Shown: positions 11,401 through 19,200 of the stretch, piece after piece
Layout of the letters: every line of letters begins with the position of its first letter
How positions within the stretch are numbered: position 1 is the stretch's first letter
Origin: a virus
DNA: 25,568 nucleotides
Reading direction: 5' to 3' (one strand)
IMG/VR virus record: IMGVR_UViG_3300017788_000154
Location: 1 to 25,568 of that record
The notes under the pieces: generated by a model
What the model saw: the letters and a program-made list of their open reading frames with translations, nothing else
The model's database searches: none
Told to the model about the DNA's origin: nothing
Made by a program: the position numbers and the translations under genes

Positions 11401-14355
11401 AAATTAACAGATTCTTACTTCTATCAGGATTATTCATATGTTGTAAGATCCAGAACTCCCATCGATGTATGGAGAAGATTAATAAAATCTTCAACTCACC
11501 CAGCTGGATTTAAATTGTTTGGTGAGGTTGCTATTGATTCTAAAGGTGATGCACAAATTAGTCAACAACAACCACAAAGCGATCACGTTTCAATAATACA
11601 ACTTTGGGATCCAGAAAAGAATAAGATAACAGTAGAAAAATCATACAGAACACTCACGCAAGTTCAATTATCTTCTTCTTTTGTCGATAAACAACGTGGT
11701 AAAGGATCTTTATTTGTTAATACATTTGATGATTCAGAAACACAAAGTTTTGAGATTTATTTGACTCCAGAATTTAATGGTTATTTTGATGCAAATGGTA
11801 ATCGAGCTGGCAATAAAACATTTACTATGAAAATTTTAGGAAGTAATAATTTATTGTTTGTTCCTAAACAAGAAAATTTAATTATTTCTTTAGACGGTAT
11901 TTTACAACAACCAGGAGATGCATTTACTATTTCTGGTACTCAAATTACATTCAAAGAAGCTCCATTAGGATATAGAAATTCTAATGGAAATTCTATTACT
12001 TCATCGCAATATGTAGAAGGGTCCGATACTCCTAAGCAAAAATTTTCTGGAAGAGTAATAAGGTATAAAGATACCACAATTAATTCAACTTATTTTAAAA
12101 AAATTAAAAATATTTCTTCTCAGTTTGATGGCATAAAAACTTCATTTAATTTGTTAAATTCTGTAGATGATTCAAATATCATACTAGAGTCAAATGATAA
12201 TTTATTCGTAACTGTTGATGGAGTTTTACAAAATTCTGGAATAACACCTGTCTTTCCTGTAGATAGATCTTATTACATAAGAAGAAATGTAACACCAAAT
12301 CAAATAGTATTTACACAACCACCAAAAACTGGTCAAACATTTGGTGCATATTCTATTTCCAATTACGAAATTGCAGAAATAGATGAAACTTTTGTTACAG
12401 GATCTTTTTATGGTCCATTTATTATGCGAAGAAAAATTAACAAAAAACCATTAGAAGTTTTTAATGATAATAACTTATTAGTTTTTGTTGATAGAGTTTT
12501 ACAGAAAAAAACAAGAAATTATAATATTCAAGGATCTTCTATTACTTTCACAAATCCAATTCTTCCTGGGCAAAAAGTTTACATCGTTTACTTCTACGGT
12601 AGATCTTCATCAACTACTGTCACCGCTTTTAATTATGAAGAAGATACTTACTTCAATCTAGTTAAAATTAATTTAGATTATGTTCCACCATTAGCACAGT
12701 ATGCTGATAGAATTTGCTATCAAGGCAATGATATCCATAGTTACACAGCTATAGGTAAAGCAAAAGGAGTATCGGTTACTTCTACTGGATCAGTTTTAGT
12801 AATTGAAGCTCAAAATGCTCCGTTTGTTATCAACAAAGATATTGTTATCATAAATGGTTTAGCATCTGGATTGGGGAATCTCACAATTCCAGCATCATCT
12901 ATTATTAGCGTTAGTCCTTTTGAATTCGACGAGGAAACTAATGGAATATTGCAAAAAACTAATTCTGGATGGTTAATTGGATCTTCACTAGATAAAAAAA
13001 TACCTAATTTTGTTGATATTGGCGACAAAATTAAAATTGATGGAGAAACTAATTATAGAACTGTTATTTCTTTACCAGATAAAGTTCTCAAGAGTCAATA
13101 CAATACCAATTCATCAATTGCTAATAATTTTTATGGTAAATTAACTGTAACTCCAAATGATGAAACATTTAAAGGTGAGGGGTTGAGTGTTTTTGCAAAA
13201 GTGGAAAATGGAAAAATTACACAACTTGATTGGAATGATAGAAAATATGGTCAGTATGGTTTTGGTAAAATTCAACCTGGAGCATATGGGTATGAAAATG
13301 CACCAAAGTTAGTATTTGTACCGCAACCTCTTCGTGATGAAGGCGGAAGCATTATATCGCCAGCTCAAGGTGGTGGAGCCGAAGGATTTGTTGTAGTTAG
13401 TGGCGGCGAAGTTATTGATGTAGTTTTAACTAGTCAAGGAAGTGGATATCTAACTTCACCTAAGGTATATGTTGCCAAAGGATATGATATTATTAAAAAT
13501 CCTGAAAAGAAAGTAAATACAAAATTTGAGATTACATTCTTTCCAACTATTTCCACAACATTATTAGTATCTTCGATTGTTAATTTAGAATATGGTTTTG
13601 CGGTCCATGAAGCAGAATCTATTATTAGTCCAACTGAATTATTAGAAACTTTTACAGTAATTACCACTGAAATCAATACATTAAGCAAATCTCCAATTAT
13701 TTTGGATGTTAAAGGTAGTTCTGCACAAATTAATCAAGAAATTCATTTAACGGCAATTTTAAATTCAGTTGTTTCACTCAAGCAAGATATTATTGTAAAT
13801 GTTCATACACTATGGGAAAATGTAAAAGAAGCAACCATTAAAAATATTGGACAAGAAATTGTAAAAACTATTCCAACTGGATTTGTAGATTTGCTTGCAG
13901 AGATAGTGAATACTCCAATTTCGTATGCTTCTCTTACTCTTGGTCCCACGTTAAGTAAATTTGAGAACGGCGCTTTTAATGATATGGGATTTGTAAATAT
14001 TGGTGGAATTAGTTTAGATCAATTTGAAAGAACTTATGGCAATATAACTATTGAAGATTTTGAGTTGAGACCAAATAGTGCTAAAGCTGTATCAGAAGAA
14101 ACTTTAATGAATTTAGGATATGGATCTACTAATGAATATGGAGCATATTTACAAACTTCATTAACTACAACAAGTTCTGTTATTTACATTTCCAACACAA
14201 ATAGATTCCCCGCATCAGGTAAACTTTTGGTTGGTGATGAAATAATTACATATAGTTCTAAGTTGTCTGATCGTTTTATTGGTGTTTTGCGAGGTCAATA
14301 CAACACTATTGCAAAAACACACGATGCTGGAGATTATTTAAGAACTCTTAATTGA
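5407..14355 (+). CDS. 7: Giant gp7-like baseplate wedge protein
   Basis: The product has 2982 residues, nearly three times T4 gp7 (about 1030). gp7-like segments are visible at both ends of a huge insertion. Residues 1-40 include LPNFIVSEYPKFSAFMQKYY, residues 199-216 include NFYASKGTESSIKFLFNAL, and residues 1999-2040 include DYSYVVRSRTPIDVWRRL and HPAGFKLFG, matching the YxTKGxExSxKFLF and SYYVxxIKS...W...HPxGFxxF segments of T4 gp7. Between and after these lie repeated beta-rich modules: G-x-G-Y-x-x-P-P repeats (about 545-700 and 1740-1890), a YHYH-type domain (about 755-880), three VDGVLQ repeats exactly 100 residues apart (2159, 2259, 2359), and four FP..G.L.IG.EIIxY modules (about 80, 330, 1458 and 2919 to the end). 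gp7 is the long outer-wedge scaffold linking the inner ring to gp8, gp10 and the fibres. The start ATG 5407 follows the gp6 stop by 6 nt without a strong ribosome binding site. Confidence 0.85.
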   Translation: MATKVKSLSALIDNQLPNFIVSEYPKFSAFMQKYYEQLELPGQPVDLISNLTKYRDIDTYTHDLLNQQTVLTQNISGSSTTINVENTSSFPDVNGYILIDDEVIFYKTKTSTSFVNCYRNVSSTTKIGDLYNSLNFKSVSNDDAGTGVQHLNGYPVFNISHLFLYSLVKNFETEYLSSFPEASLKSSVDKSLLIKNIKNFYASKGTESSIKFLFNALVPSDGPNDPTVYYPKDSTYKASYGEWVSNYSLKAKIVGNVSDIRYLIGARIIQQQDQNDSSIGYASAVIDNIVSIGEGYYEIILSEQSVVGEFSVISETYLTSSLLSNTASNKRINVYSTNGWRTPTGTLIVGSEEISYKSKTVNQFIIGNRGVTPGTYSANTAVYKKSNVTVSYINENNQPQSRTILVLGILYNLNQDTPVPYSSVGDAVQISASGFDSKNPIIFNKLTNSIRWNLNENNSVSSISSLSDVLVNVAAIYEDDQYYYIASSGYPSHAIGKNNWSITLADQKNLKLIRKFPTRTTEIYETTNKDVGVLINGVPIRGVKDDEVITFGEITKFDLIKKGSGYLDPPKVLVIDTAGVSGVAEGKAVLSGDTVDRIDVVEGGAGFFPPVPTIIITSGRNATAEPVITNGRITSIKVVNPGEYYTTAPKVIITDSSGKGRFARFNSVISEEGNLIGFEKIEEGKSYDPLTTTVTIQSIGSGAEATSIVRTWTRNRFEKLKTNLDDNYGHYFLNNNPSLGYGYNYIANPKALRVALGDNLDNLDNVPNTLVHSPIIGFAYDGNPIYGPYGYQNAGNPSSSIVRMTSSYKLKTTRLGGPSTISYPLGSFVEDYEYLHRSGSLDENNGRFCVTPDYPEGVYAYFVSIQQNNTPVYPYFLGKNYYSIPVDSNYNKTISQDDVPLNITRLRTARTKNNGDNITAFVENVKSGSVSGIDISSSTPTFSVDGIVEVDYSNTGGSDVLAKVSSVKGKSVNSLFASFGIYKFFDYFNATINSPLISSGITNYPLNVNTLGFSTTIDANTITDYSLNTTDVLLRDSSILVLLPPSLDKCVKLTTESPCYLFNGDIITQIGNSSTGRVVGNVFNSKTIVLKEVTKRFENINESGSNTLSSSIEVINLVVDKISSYSLGSEISQTNGKQAIILSVSNNRIRLASNTFINNEPIIFSSAFSGLDISKIYYVADSDLTSFRISTSPNGNPILLPDSSNPGSVVLNQKALGVVLESTEEKNTCKVKVLRGSFDVSSEYFLKTNNLRDTVGSKIVQKNPLSSGIRVLTNTDKIAILKTNTNHNVSVGDLINVDIRPDDSTTTTTIYVRKTIYQKLKLNVPAYNKVLNDSGVGRVVVLNSGSDYAYDTSGNATYTNVELIFADQTKCRGETGQITSDLSAAVIGNPGNTNNARATVGVTNGLVTSVVITTKGKFYKKGDILTASPTSIYRNPTSSTSRFLTIEVDHAGFASTNTKLFLNEITGISNNDFIKIGTEVVKVVSIDASTNSLIVLRGQENTNSLDHIDKSIVSSYLPKYLLNFNYQLGNTPSDPYVSSYDFDSRELVVYFNSTNTLTTINPLSASSFFYDQNTPRKLVGVVDIIESPKYKFEFSYDNINWTKNPITPVQNYYKYKFDTSHPSMSGSFLEFSPSGNFNILTTEVEKGSAIPGFANSFVTLKIGFGANIASNSFTNKKNTEFTNYYYFDKNEIVDSEKAYLKIIDDPLQGEHEIIYNTPTEMVYEFKTYPQHSGSGVINYTTTSTNAIGEINSLKIVNSGKDMSKLPVITGVQPSISNECTVNVSWNSDTGSMTGIEIVNPGANYSKPKAVLSKGDGRNYAFEVRKNADNSIAAVVLINGGVGFTTKPEIRIIETDVKLYFSSNEIGIPTKITLINNGKGFNSDLTTKRKITSDRILVLKNFPEKLFFENEIVEQYDGLTKIASGYVSKDGWREGSNILRLNRVEGEFKKDLQIIGKTQNKTATVVNSFVGEFSYDIKSYFDNIGYYASDRSKIGASTQKLTDSYFYQDYSYVVRSRTPIDVWRRLIKSSTHPAGFKLFGEVAIDSKGDAQISQQQPQSDHVSIIQLWDPEKNKITVEKSYRTLTQVQLSSSFVDKQRGKGSLFVNTFDDSETQSFEIYLTPEFNGYFDANGNRAGNKTFTMKILGSNNLLFVPKQENLIISLDGILQQPGDAFTISGTQITFKEAPLGYRNSNGNSITSSQYVEGSDTPKQKFSGRVIRYKDTTINSTYFKKIKNISSQFDGIKTSFNLLNSVDDSNIILESNDNLFVTVDGVLQNSGITPVFPVDRSYYIRRNVTPNQIVFTQPPKTGQTFGAYSISNYEIAEIDETFVTGSFYGPFIMRRKINKKPLEVFNDNNLLVFVDRVLQKKTRNYNIQGSSITFTNPILPGQKVYIVYFYGRSSSTTVTAFNYEEDTYFNLVKINLDYVPPLAQYADRICYQGNDIHSYTAIGKAKGVSVTSTGSVLVIEAQNAPFVINKDIVIINGLASGLGNLTIPASSIISVSPFEFDEETNGILQKTNSGWLIGSSLDKKIPNFVDIGDKIKIDGETNYRTVISLPDKVLKSQYNTNSSIANNFYGKLTVTPNDETFKGEGLSVFAKVENGKITQLDWNDRKYGQYGFGKIQPGAYGYENAPKLVFVPQPLRDEGGSIISPAQGGGAEGFVVVSGGEVIDVVLTSQGSGYLTSPKVYVAKGYDIIKNPEKKVNTKFEITFFPTISTTLLVSSIVNLEYGFAVHEAESIISPTELLETFTVITTEINTLSKSPIILDVKGSSAQINQEIHLTAILNSVVSLKQDIIVNVHTLWENVKEATIKNIGQEIVKTIPTGFVDLLAEIVNTPISYASLTLGPTLSKFENGAFNDMGFVNIGGISLDQFERTYGNITIEDFELRPNSAKAVSEETLMNLGYGSTNEYGAYLQTSLTTTSSVIYISNTNRFPASGKLLVGDEIITYSSKLSDRFIGVLRGQYNTIAKTHDAGDYLRTLN
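7039..7506 (+). repeat. Four tandem ~40-residue GxGYxxPPxV repeats in gp7
   Basis: Within gp7 residues 545-700, four copies of a short beta motif follow each other every 39-42 residues: KKGSGYLDPPKVLVI (Gly563), VEGGAGFFPPVPTIII (Gly603), VNPGEYYTTAPKVIIT (Gly642) and IEEGKSYDPLTTTVTI (Gly684). The last copy is degenerate. The repeats are at protein level; the DNA copies have diverged. Similar copies occur elsewhere in gp7, gp8 and the DUF4815 protein. Confidence 0.8.
7669..8052 (+). other. YHYH-type domain within gp7
   Basis: Residues 755-882 of gp7 carry IIGFAYDGNPIYGPYGY (775-791), then LDENNGRFCVTPDYPEG (841-857), then VYAYFVS and a final YPYFLGKNYY (873-881). The order GFAxDGxPIYGPYG, LDxxNGR, tP-x-Y-P, YPY-x-x-G is that of the YHYH domain family (Pfam YHYH), which is found in secreted and surface proteins of unknown function. 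The name-giving Tyr-His-Tyr-His is here VYAY, so the His positions are missing. The assignment is by motif order and is fairly firm; a function cannot be given. Confidence 0.65.
10624..11076 (+). repeat. Second tandem GxGY-type repeat array in gp7
   Basis: gp7 residues 1740-1890 contain four copies spaced 37-42 residues: KIVNSGKDMSKLPVITG (Gly1759), EIVNPGANYSKPKAVLS (Gly1801), VLINGGVGFTTKPEIRI (Gly1840) and TLINNGKGFNSDLTT (Gly1877). They match the first array in the strand-N/G-G-x-x-F/Y-x-x-x-P-x-V pattern but the first and last are degenerate. The array lies about 110 residues before the gp7 core at 1999. Confidence 0.7.
11854..12576 (+). repeat. Three 100-residue VDGVLQ repeats in gp7
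   Basis: ENLIISLDGILQQPGDAF (from ~2157), NDNLFVTVDGVLQNSG (from ~2263) and NNLLVFVDRVLQKKTRNY (from ~2355) start each unit. Each is followed about 20-40 residues later by an I-x-F-x-x-x-P-x-x-G strand pair (ITFKEAPLGY, IVFTQPPKTGQ, ITFTNPILPGQ). The anchor residues fall at 2159, 2259 and 2359. Domains of this type are common in phage fibre and baseplate proteins. Confidence 0.75.
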
Positions 14356-14358
14356 GGG

Positions 14359-14372
14359 TATAAATATAAATA
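14359..14372 (+). promoter_or_regulatory. Two overlapping T4-type late promoters before gp8
   Basis: TATAAATA occurs at 14359-14366 and again at 14365-14372, overlapping by two bases. They lie in the 54-nt gap between gp7 and gp8, placing initiation 25-35 nt before ATG 14410. They give gp8 and downstream genes a late start independent of the 9-kb gp7 message. Confidence 0.75.
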
Positions 14373-14386
14373 AGAATTACGGAACC

Positions 14387-14399
14387 AATTAGCAAGAGA
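14387..14399 (+). promoter_or_regulatory. Shared leader element before gp8
   Basis: AATTAGCAAGAGA ends 10 nt before the gp8 ATG. The same 13-mer with one change (AATTCGCAAGAGA) stands at 16251-16263, 11 nt before the next structural gene. The AAGAGA portion could act as a weak ribosome binding site. The conservation extends upstream of it, so it may do more. Confidence 0.4.
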
Positions 14400-14409
14400 G
14401 AAGTTTTCA

Positions 14410-16236
14410 ATGGCCGCAATCATTTCTGAAAAGTTTAGAATTTTTAATGCCAAACAATTTTATGAATCTCTAACAGAACCTATTTCTGGTTCTGATACTT
14501 CCCCAGAGAGAACAAGAATGTATTTCTTTGTAGGAAGACCTCAGAGATGGTTTGCATACTTAGAAGTTTACAATAAATCAGCAACTGATTTTGTTGCTGG
14601 TCAAAAAGTATTTGTTGGAGCAAATTTTGCTTCCGCTACATTTAGAGCTGATGTAGTAGCATCATATCCCAATAGTTTACTTCTTTCTGCAATTGGTCCT
14701 ACTGCTGCTGCAGTTCCTGCTCCTGGATCCACTTTAACTGGATATAATCCAATTACAAGTACTAATACTGCCGCTACAGCATTAACTGGCGTTTATCGTT
14801 TTGCCACAGACGATATTCCACCCGTTCCATACGATAACCAATCCGAAAAATTCATTTCTTATGCAGATATTCTTGCTGCTAAAAGAATTACGGGAGAATT
14901 TGCACGTCCAGTAGTTAGAAGATATAATTGGGATGTTTCCACCAATAGTCGTTTCGACATGTGGAGACCTGATTACTCAACAGAAAAAACTTCTTCTGTA
15001 ACTATTCCAGGAGGATCTTCAGGATCTCAAAATATTTCTACAGCAAAATTTTATGTTGTAAATAGTCGTTATGAGGTATTTAAGTGCCTGTATAACGGCG
15101 AAAGACCTGCTTCTCTTCTCCCAGGTGGTGTTCTCCCAACAGTTGCGTATGAACCATCCACAGCGCCTTCTAGTGGCACCTACGCTAATGGAATTTACAA
15201 AGAACCAGTAGATGCAAATGGATTCTCAAATTATATTTGGAAATATATGTACACTATTTCCACAAATGATGTTTTAAGATTCCTCTCAACAGATTTTATT
15301 CCCATTGTTAATGATGCTACTGTACAAGCTGCAGCGGTTGATGGAGCAATCAGTGCGGCTGTGTTAAAAACAATTGGTTCAGATCTACCAACAAGTCAAA
15401 CCGCACTTTATACTCCAATTTTCGGAGATGGAACGGGCGGTATTGTTAAATTTGGTACAAACTCCTCGGGTGCAATTAATTATGCTTTCTTACATACCGC
15501 TGGTTCTGGATATACATATGCTAATGTTATCCTAAAGAATGGAAATGTTTATTCCGATGCAGGATTGACGACTCCCGTAGTTCTTGGGGCTTCTGCAACT
15601 GGAGCAATTGAATGTGTTCTTTCTCCACAAGGCGGTCACGGAAAAGAACCTATTGTTGAATTAAATGCTAAGCGTATTATGACAAACATTCGTTTGACAT
15701 ATGCAGAAGGTGGTGGCGATTTCCCAGTAGAAAATGATTTTAGGAGAATTGGTATTCTTCAAGATCCACTACTATATGGAACATCGAATTACGCTACTGT
15801 AGATACTTTATCTAATCTAAGAGCAGTTAAGTTAACTGGTGTTACTGGACTTTTCCAACAGGACGAAGAAATCACTCAAAACTTGGGTAGTGGTAACACT
15901 GCTAAAGGAACTGTTGTTGCTTGGACACCAGATGCTGGCACAACAACCTCTGGAGTTCTAAAGTATTTCCAATCACCTGATTATCATCTCGATAACGGAG
16001 TTGTAAGACCATTTGCATCAAATGCAGCAAATCCTGTAACTGGATTAACTTCAAATATTACTGGAACAGTAGACACTACTTTCACTTCCTCTGCTTTGGG
16101 TTCTACATTTGCAAATGGATTGGCATTACCAGAAATTCAACCAAATTCTGGCGAAATCGTATATATTGAAAATAGAAGATTGATCACAAGAGCACCTGAC
16201 CAAGTAGAAGATATTAAACTCGTTATTGAGTTCTGA
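14410..16236 (+). CDS. 8: Baseplate wedge subunit gp8 (enlarged)
   Basis: The product has 608 residues against about 334 in T4. The identification rests on the ends. The N-terminus has SEKFRIFNAKQFYESL and then RTRMYFFVGRPQRWF, matching the SKFRTEKMLNFYNSI...IFITFGRSEPW pattern of T4 gp8. A central FDMWRPDYS and YIWKYMYTIS follow, and the C-terminal SGEIVYIENRRLITRAPDQ plus VEDIKLVIEF aligns with the GEMIYMENRPPI...DQTEEINILFTF end of T4 gp8. Extra length includes a GSGYTYANVILK repeat (about 366) like those in gp7, and an EEITQNLGSGNTAKGTV module. gp8 forms a dimer on the wedge with gp7 and gp10. It has its own late promoters at 14359-14372 and is followed 38 nt later by the DUF4815 gene. 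Confidence 0.92.
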   Translation: MAAIISEKFRIFNAKQFYESLTEPISGSDTSPERTRMYFFVGRPQRWFAYLEVYNKSATDFVAGQKVFVGANFASATFRADVVASYPNSLLLSAIGPTAAAVPAPGSTLTGYNPITSTNTAATALTGVYRFATDDIPPVPYDNQSEKFISYADILAAKRITGEFARPVVRRYNWDVSTNSRFDMWRPDYSTEKTSSVTIPGGSSGSQNISTAKFYVVNSRYEVFKCLYNGERPASLLPGGVLPTVAYEPSTAPSSGTYANGIYKEPVDANGFSNYIWKYMYTISTNDVLRFLSTDFIPIVNDATVQAAAVDGAISAAVLKTIGSDLPTSQTALYTPIFGDGTGGIVKFGTNSSGAINYAFLHTAGSGYTYANVILKNGNVYSDAGLTTPVVLGASATGAIECVLSPQGGHGKEPIVELNAKRIMTNIRLTYAEGGGDFPVENDFRRIGILQDPLLYGTSNYATVDTLSNLRAVKLTGVTGLFQQDEEITQNLGSGNTAKGTVVAWTPDAGTTTSGVLKYFQSPDYHLDNGVVRPFASNAANPVTGLTSNITGTVDTTFTSSALGSTFANGLALPEIQPNSGEIVYIENRRLITRAPDQVEDIKLVIEF

Positions 16237-16250
16237 TTTAATATTAAGTA

Positions 16251-16263
16251 AATTCGCAAGAGA
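16251..16263 (+). promoter_or_regulatory. Shared leader element before the DUF4815 gene
   Basis: AATTCGCAAGAGA is a near copy of the element before gp8 (one mismatch) at almost the same distance from the ATG (11 versus 10 nt). There is no TATAAATA in this 38-nt gap, so the gene is probably transcribed from the gp8 promoters. Confidence 0.4.
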
Positions 16264-16274
16264 TTGAGAGTAAA

Positions 16275-19200
16275 ATGCCTCAAAAGACACCCCTTAATGT
16301 TCCTCCATATAACGATGATTTTAGCGTAGATAAAGGATTTTACAAAGTATTATTCCGTCCTGGTTATAGTATTCAAACTAGAGAATTAACTACACTACAA
16401 TCGGTACTTCAAAATCAAATTGAAAACTTCGGAAGAAGTAAATTCAAACAAGGTCAACAAGTAGTTCCTGGCGAAGTTTCGTTTAATAATAAATTAGATT
16501 ATGTTAAGTTGGCATCTGTTTCTGAAGTTGCTGTTAACAATAATGGTAACATTGTATTTCAAAAATACGATATTTCCGAACTAGTTGGAAAAACATTAAG
16601 TGGGTTATCTTCTGGTGTTCAAGCTTCCGTTATTTGGTATTCAAAATCTTCTGAAGTTGAATCCGATGTTTTATTTGTTAAGTATATAAACAGCGGTAAT
16701 GCAAATAACGAATTTACATTTAGACAAGGTGAAGAACTAGAAGTACTTGATATTGCTGATACACCCACTTTAGTTGTGGGAACTGATGGTAGTGTTTTGC
16801 CTACGACTATTAGTATTAAAGATTATGATACTGGCACTAGTCAAGTAATTGATAGTCCTGCGATGGGGTATGCTTCGGCTGTAAAAGTAGAACCTGGAGT
16901 ATATTTCGTAAATGGATATTTTGTAAATAACCCCGAAGAATTAATTATTGTAGACAAATATTATAATAAACCTTCCGCAAAAGTAGGATTTGCGATTACA
17001 GAAAATATTGTTACTCCAGAACAAGATATTTCATTATATGACAATTCTCAAGGATCTTCAAATTTTTCAGCACCTGGAGCACATAGATTAAATATTGATT
17101 TAAGTTTAGTTGTTCTTGATTATGATTCTCTAACTGATAGTCAATATGTTCAATTAATTACTATTAAAGATGGCGAGATTCAGCAATTAGTAAAATCTAC
17201 AGATTATAATGTTCTAGAAGAAACTTTAGCTAGAAGAACATTTGATGAATCTGGAGATTATGTTGTAGATAATTTTTCTTTAGATCTCAGAGAATATTAT
17301 CAAAAAGATGGCAACAAAGGCGTATATCCACTAAATGAAGAAACTGGACTAGTAAATAAAAAATCAGTATCAGAGGCTTCGGAATTGATGCTGGCTGGTA
17401 TTGAATCTGGAAAAGCATACATTAAAGGATATGAGATTGTAAATAAAGAAAAAAAATATTTAGAAATCAATAAGGCAAGAGATACATTAGTACAAAAAAA
17501 TAATAGATCTAAGTTTTCATCTCTATCTTATTTCAATATTTCTAATGTCTACGGAAGTATGCCATTGAATGCAGATGGTCAAGAATTAACTGCATATCCG
17601 ACTATCTATTTAAATTCTACTTTTAACGACGGTTCGGTAGGTTTAAATAATACAGAAACTTCTACTTACATTAAACAAACTTTAAATCGCAGAGGACAAA
17701 AGTTTGGTTTAGATGATGGTATCATTACTCTTTATTTGTCAGATCCAGCAAATTTTGCTTCCAGAACTTTCCCAACAGATTCTGAATTTGGATCTACATT
17801 TACTAAACTTTGGTATGTTGTTAATTTAGGAACTTCTGCTGCTGCTACTATAGCTAGAAGTGTTGATGTTTTATCATATTCTATTGTAAAAAGACCCGAG
17901 ATTCCTTATTCTGGAACGGTAGAACCAAATTATCTGGAGCTAACTGTTATAGGAAATAAAGAAGATCTTCAATTTTTCTTAAAAGAATATGATGATTTTG
18001 ATACTGTTAAAAGAAGAAAACTTTTCTTAACTCAAGATGATGCTCGTGAATTTTATTTCCAAGGTCAAGGGCAAAACGCAACCATCTCGCCATATTCACA
18101 TATTATTGATTACAATGATATAATTACTCCTGTAATTGGTGTAACAAAACCAAAGGATTTTTCTTTACAAAAAGTAGGATCTGGATTTAATGTAGATACT
18201 GATATTATTTTATCCAAAGGAAGATTAAATTCTGGACAATCTACTTATAATTCTATTTTTAGATTATCATATTTCAATCCAACTTTTTTCACAAAGATTG
18301 TTCTAGATCAAACTATAGCAACACAAACATTTGTTCCAGGAAAATATGTTACTGGACTATCTAGCAGTGCTTATGGTGTCATAGAAGGTTCAGCAGCATC
18401 AAAATATACATCGGGAAGTATTTTGTGTGTCAGAGTGCTTTCTGGTCAATTTTTATCTGGAGAAACTATTTCAGATGAAGCAGGAAATACTCTAAGAATT
18501 GCCAGAGAAGGAACTGTATCGCATTTTATTGTAAATTACAGAGGAGAAGGATATCCAGCATCAACCAAATTAAAAATAAATGGTGTAACATATGATAACT
18601 CTGCAGTTGAAATAGGAATCAATGGCAACTATATTTTTAAAATAGTAATTAAAGATAGAAACTTAGTTTCGCAAACGTATGCCACAACACCTTCTATTTC
18701 TTTTGATACTGGCACAACTAATGTAATTTCCTCAGCTGTAGTTACTCCAGTTCTTTATAGAAGCACAGTTCAATCATATGGTCCAGAAAATGTAAAATCA
18801 CTGCATTCTTCATTTGGAGCTGGATCGGTATATACATTTACATCGGATGTAGAAACTTTCGATTCTTCATATCTATCAACAAAAGTATTAACTGATTTTA
18901 CTTTCTCTGGAACTAAAGGATCTAAATTTGTTGAATGTAATGGATTTTCAGGTAATCCAGCAACAGAATTAGTTCCTGGAGATTTAATTCAATTTACAGA
19001 TTTTGCTAATAATGTTATTAGAGTAATTGTACAAAGAATTGATTTACCAGAAGGATTAATAAAAGCAAGAATATATTTTGATAATGTATTACAAAATAAT
19101 GTAAGTAATACCAGTGTAATCAGAGTTAGACCTTTAATTGGAAATGCTGCCAAATCAACTTTGGTTATTCCAACCACTTCAAAATATTTAAGTAAAGTTG

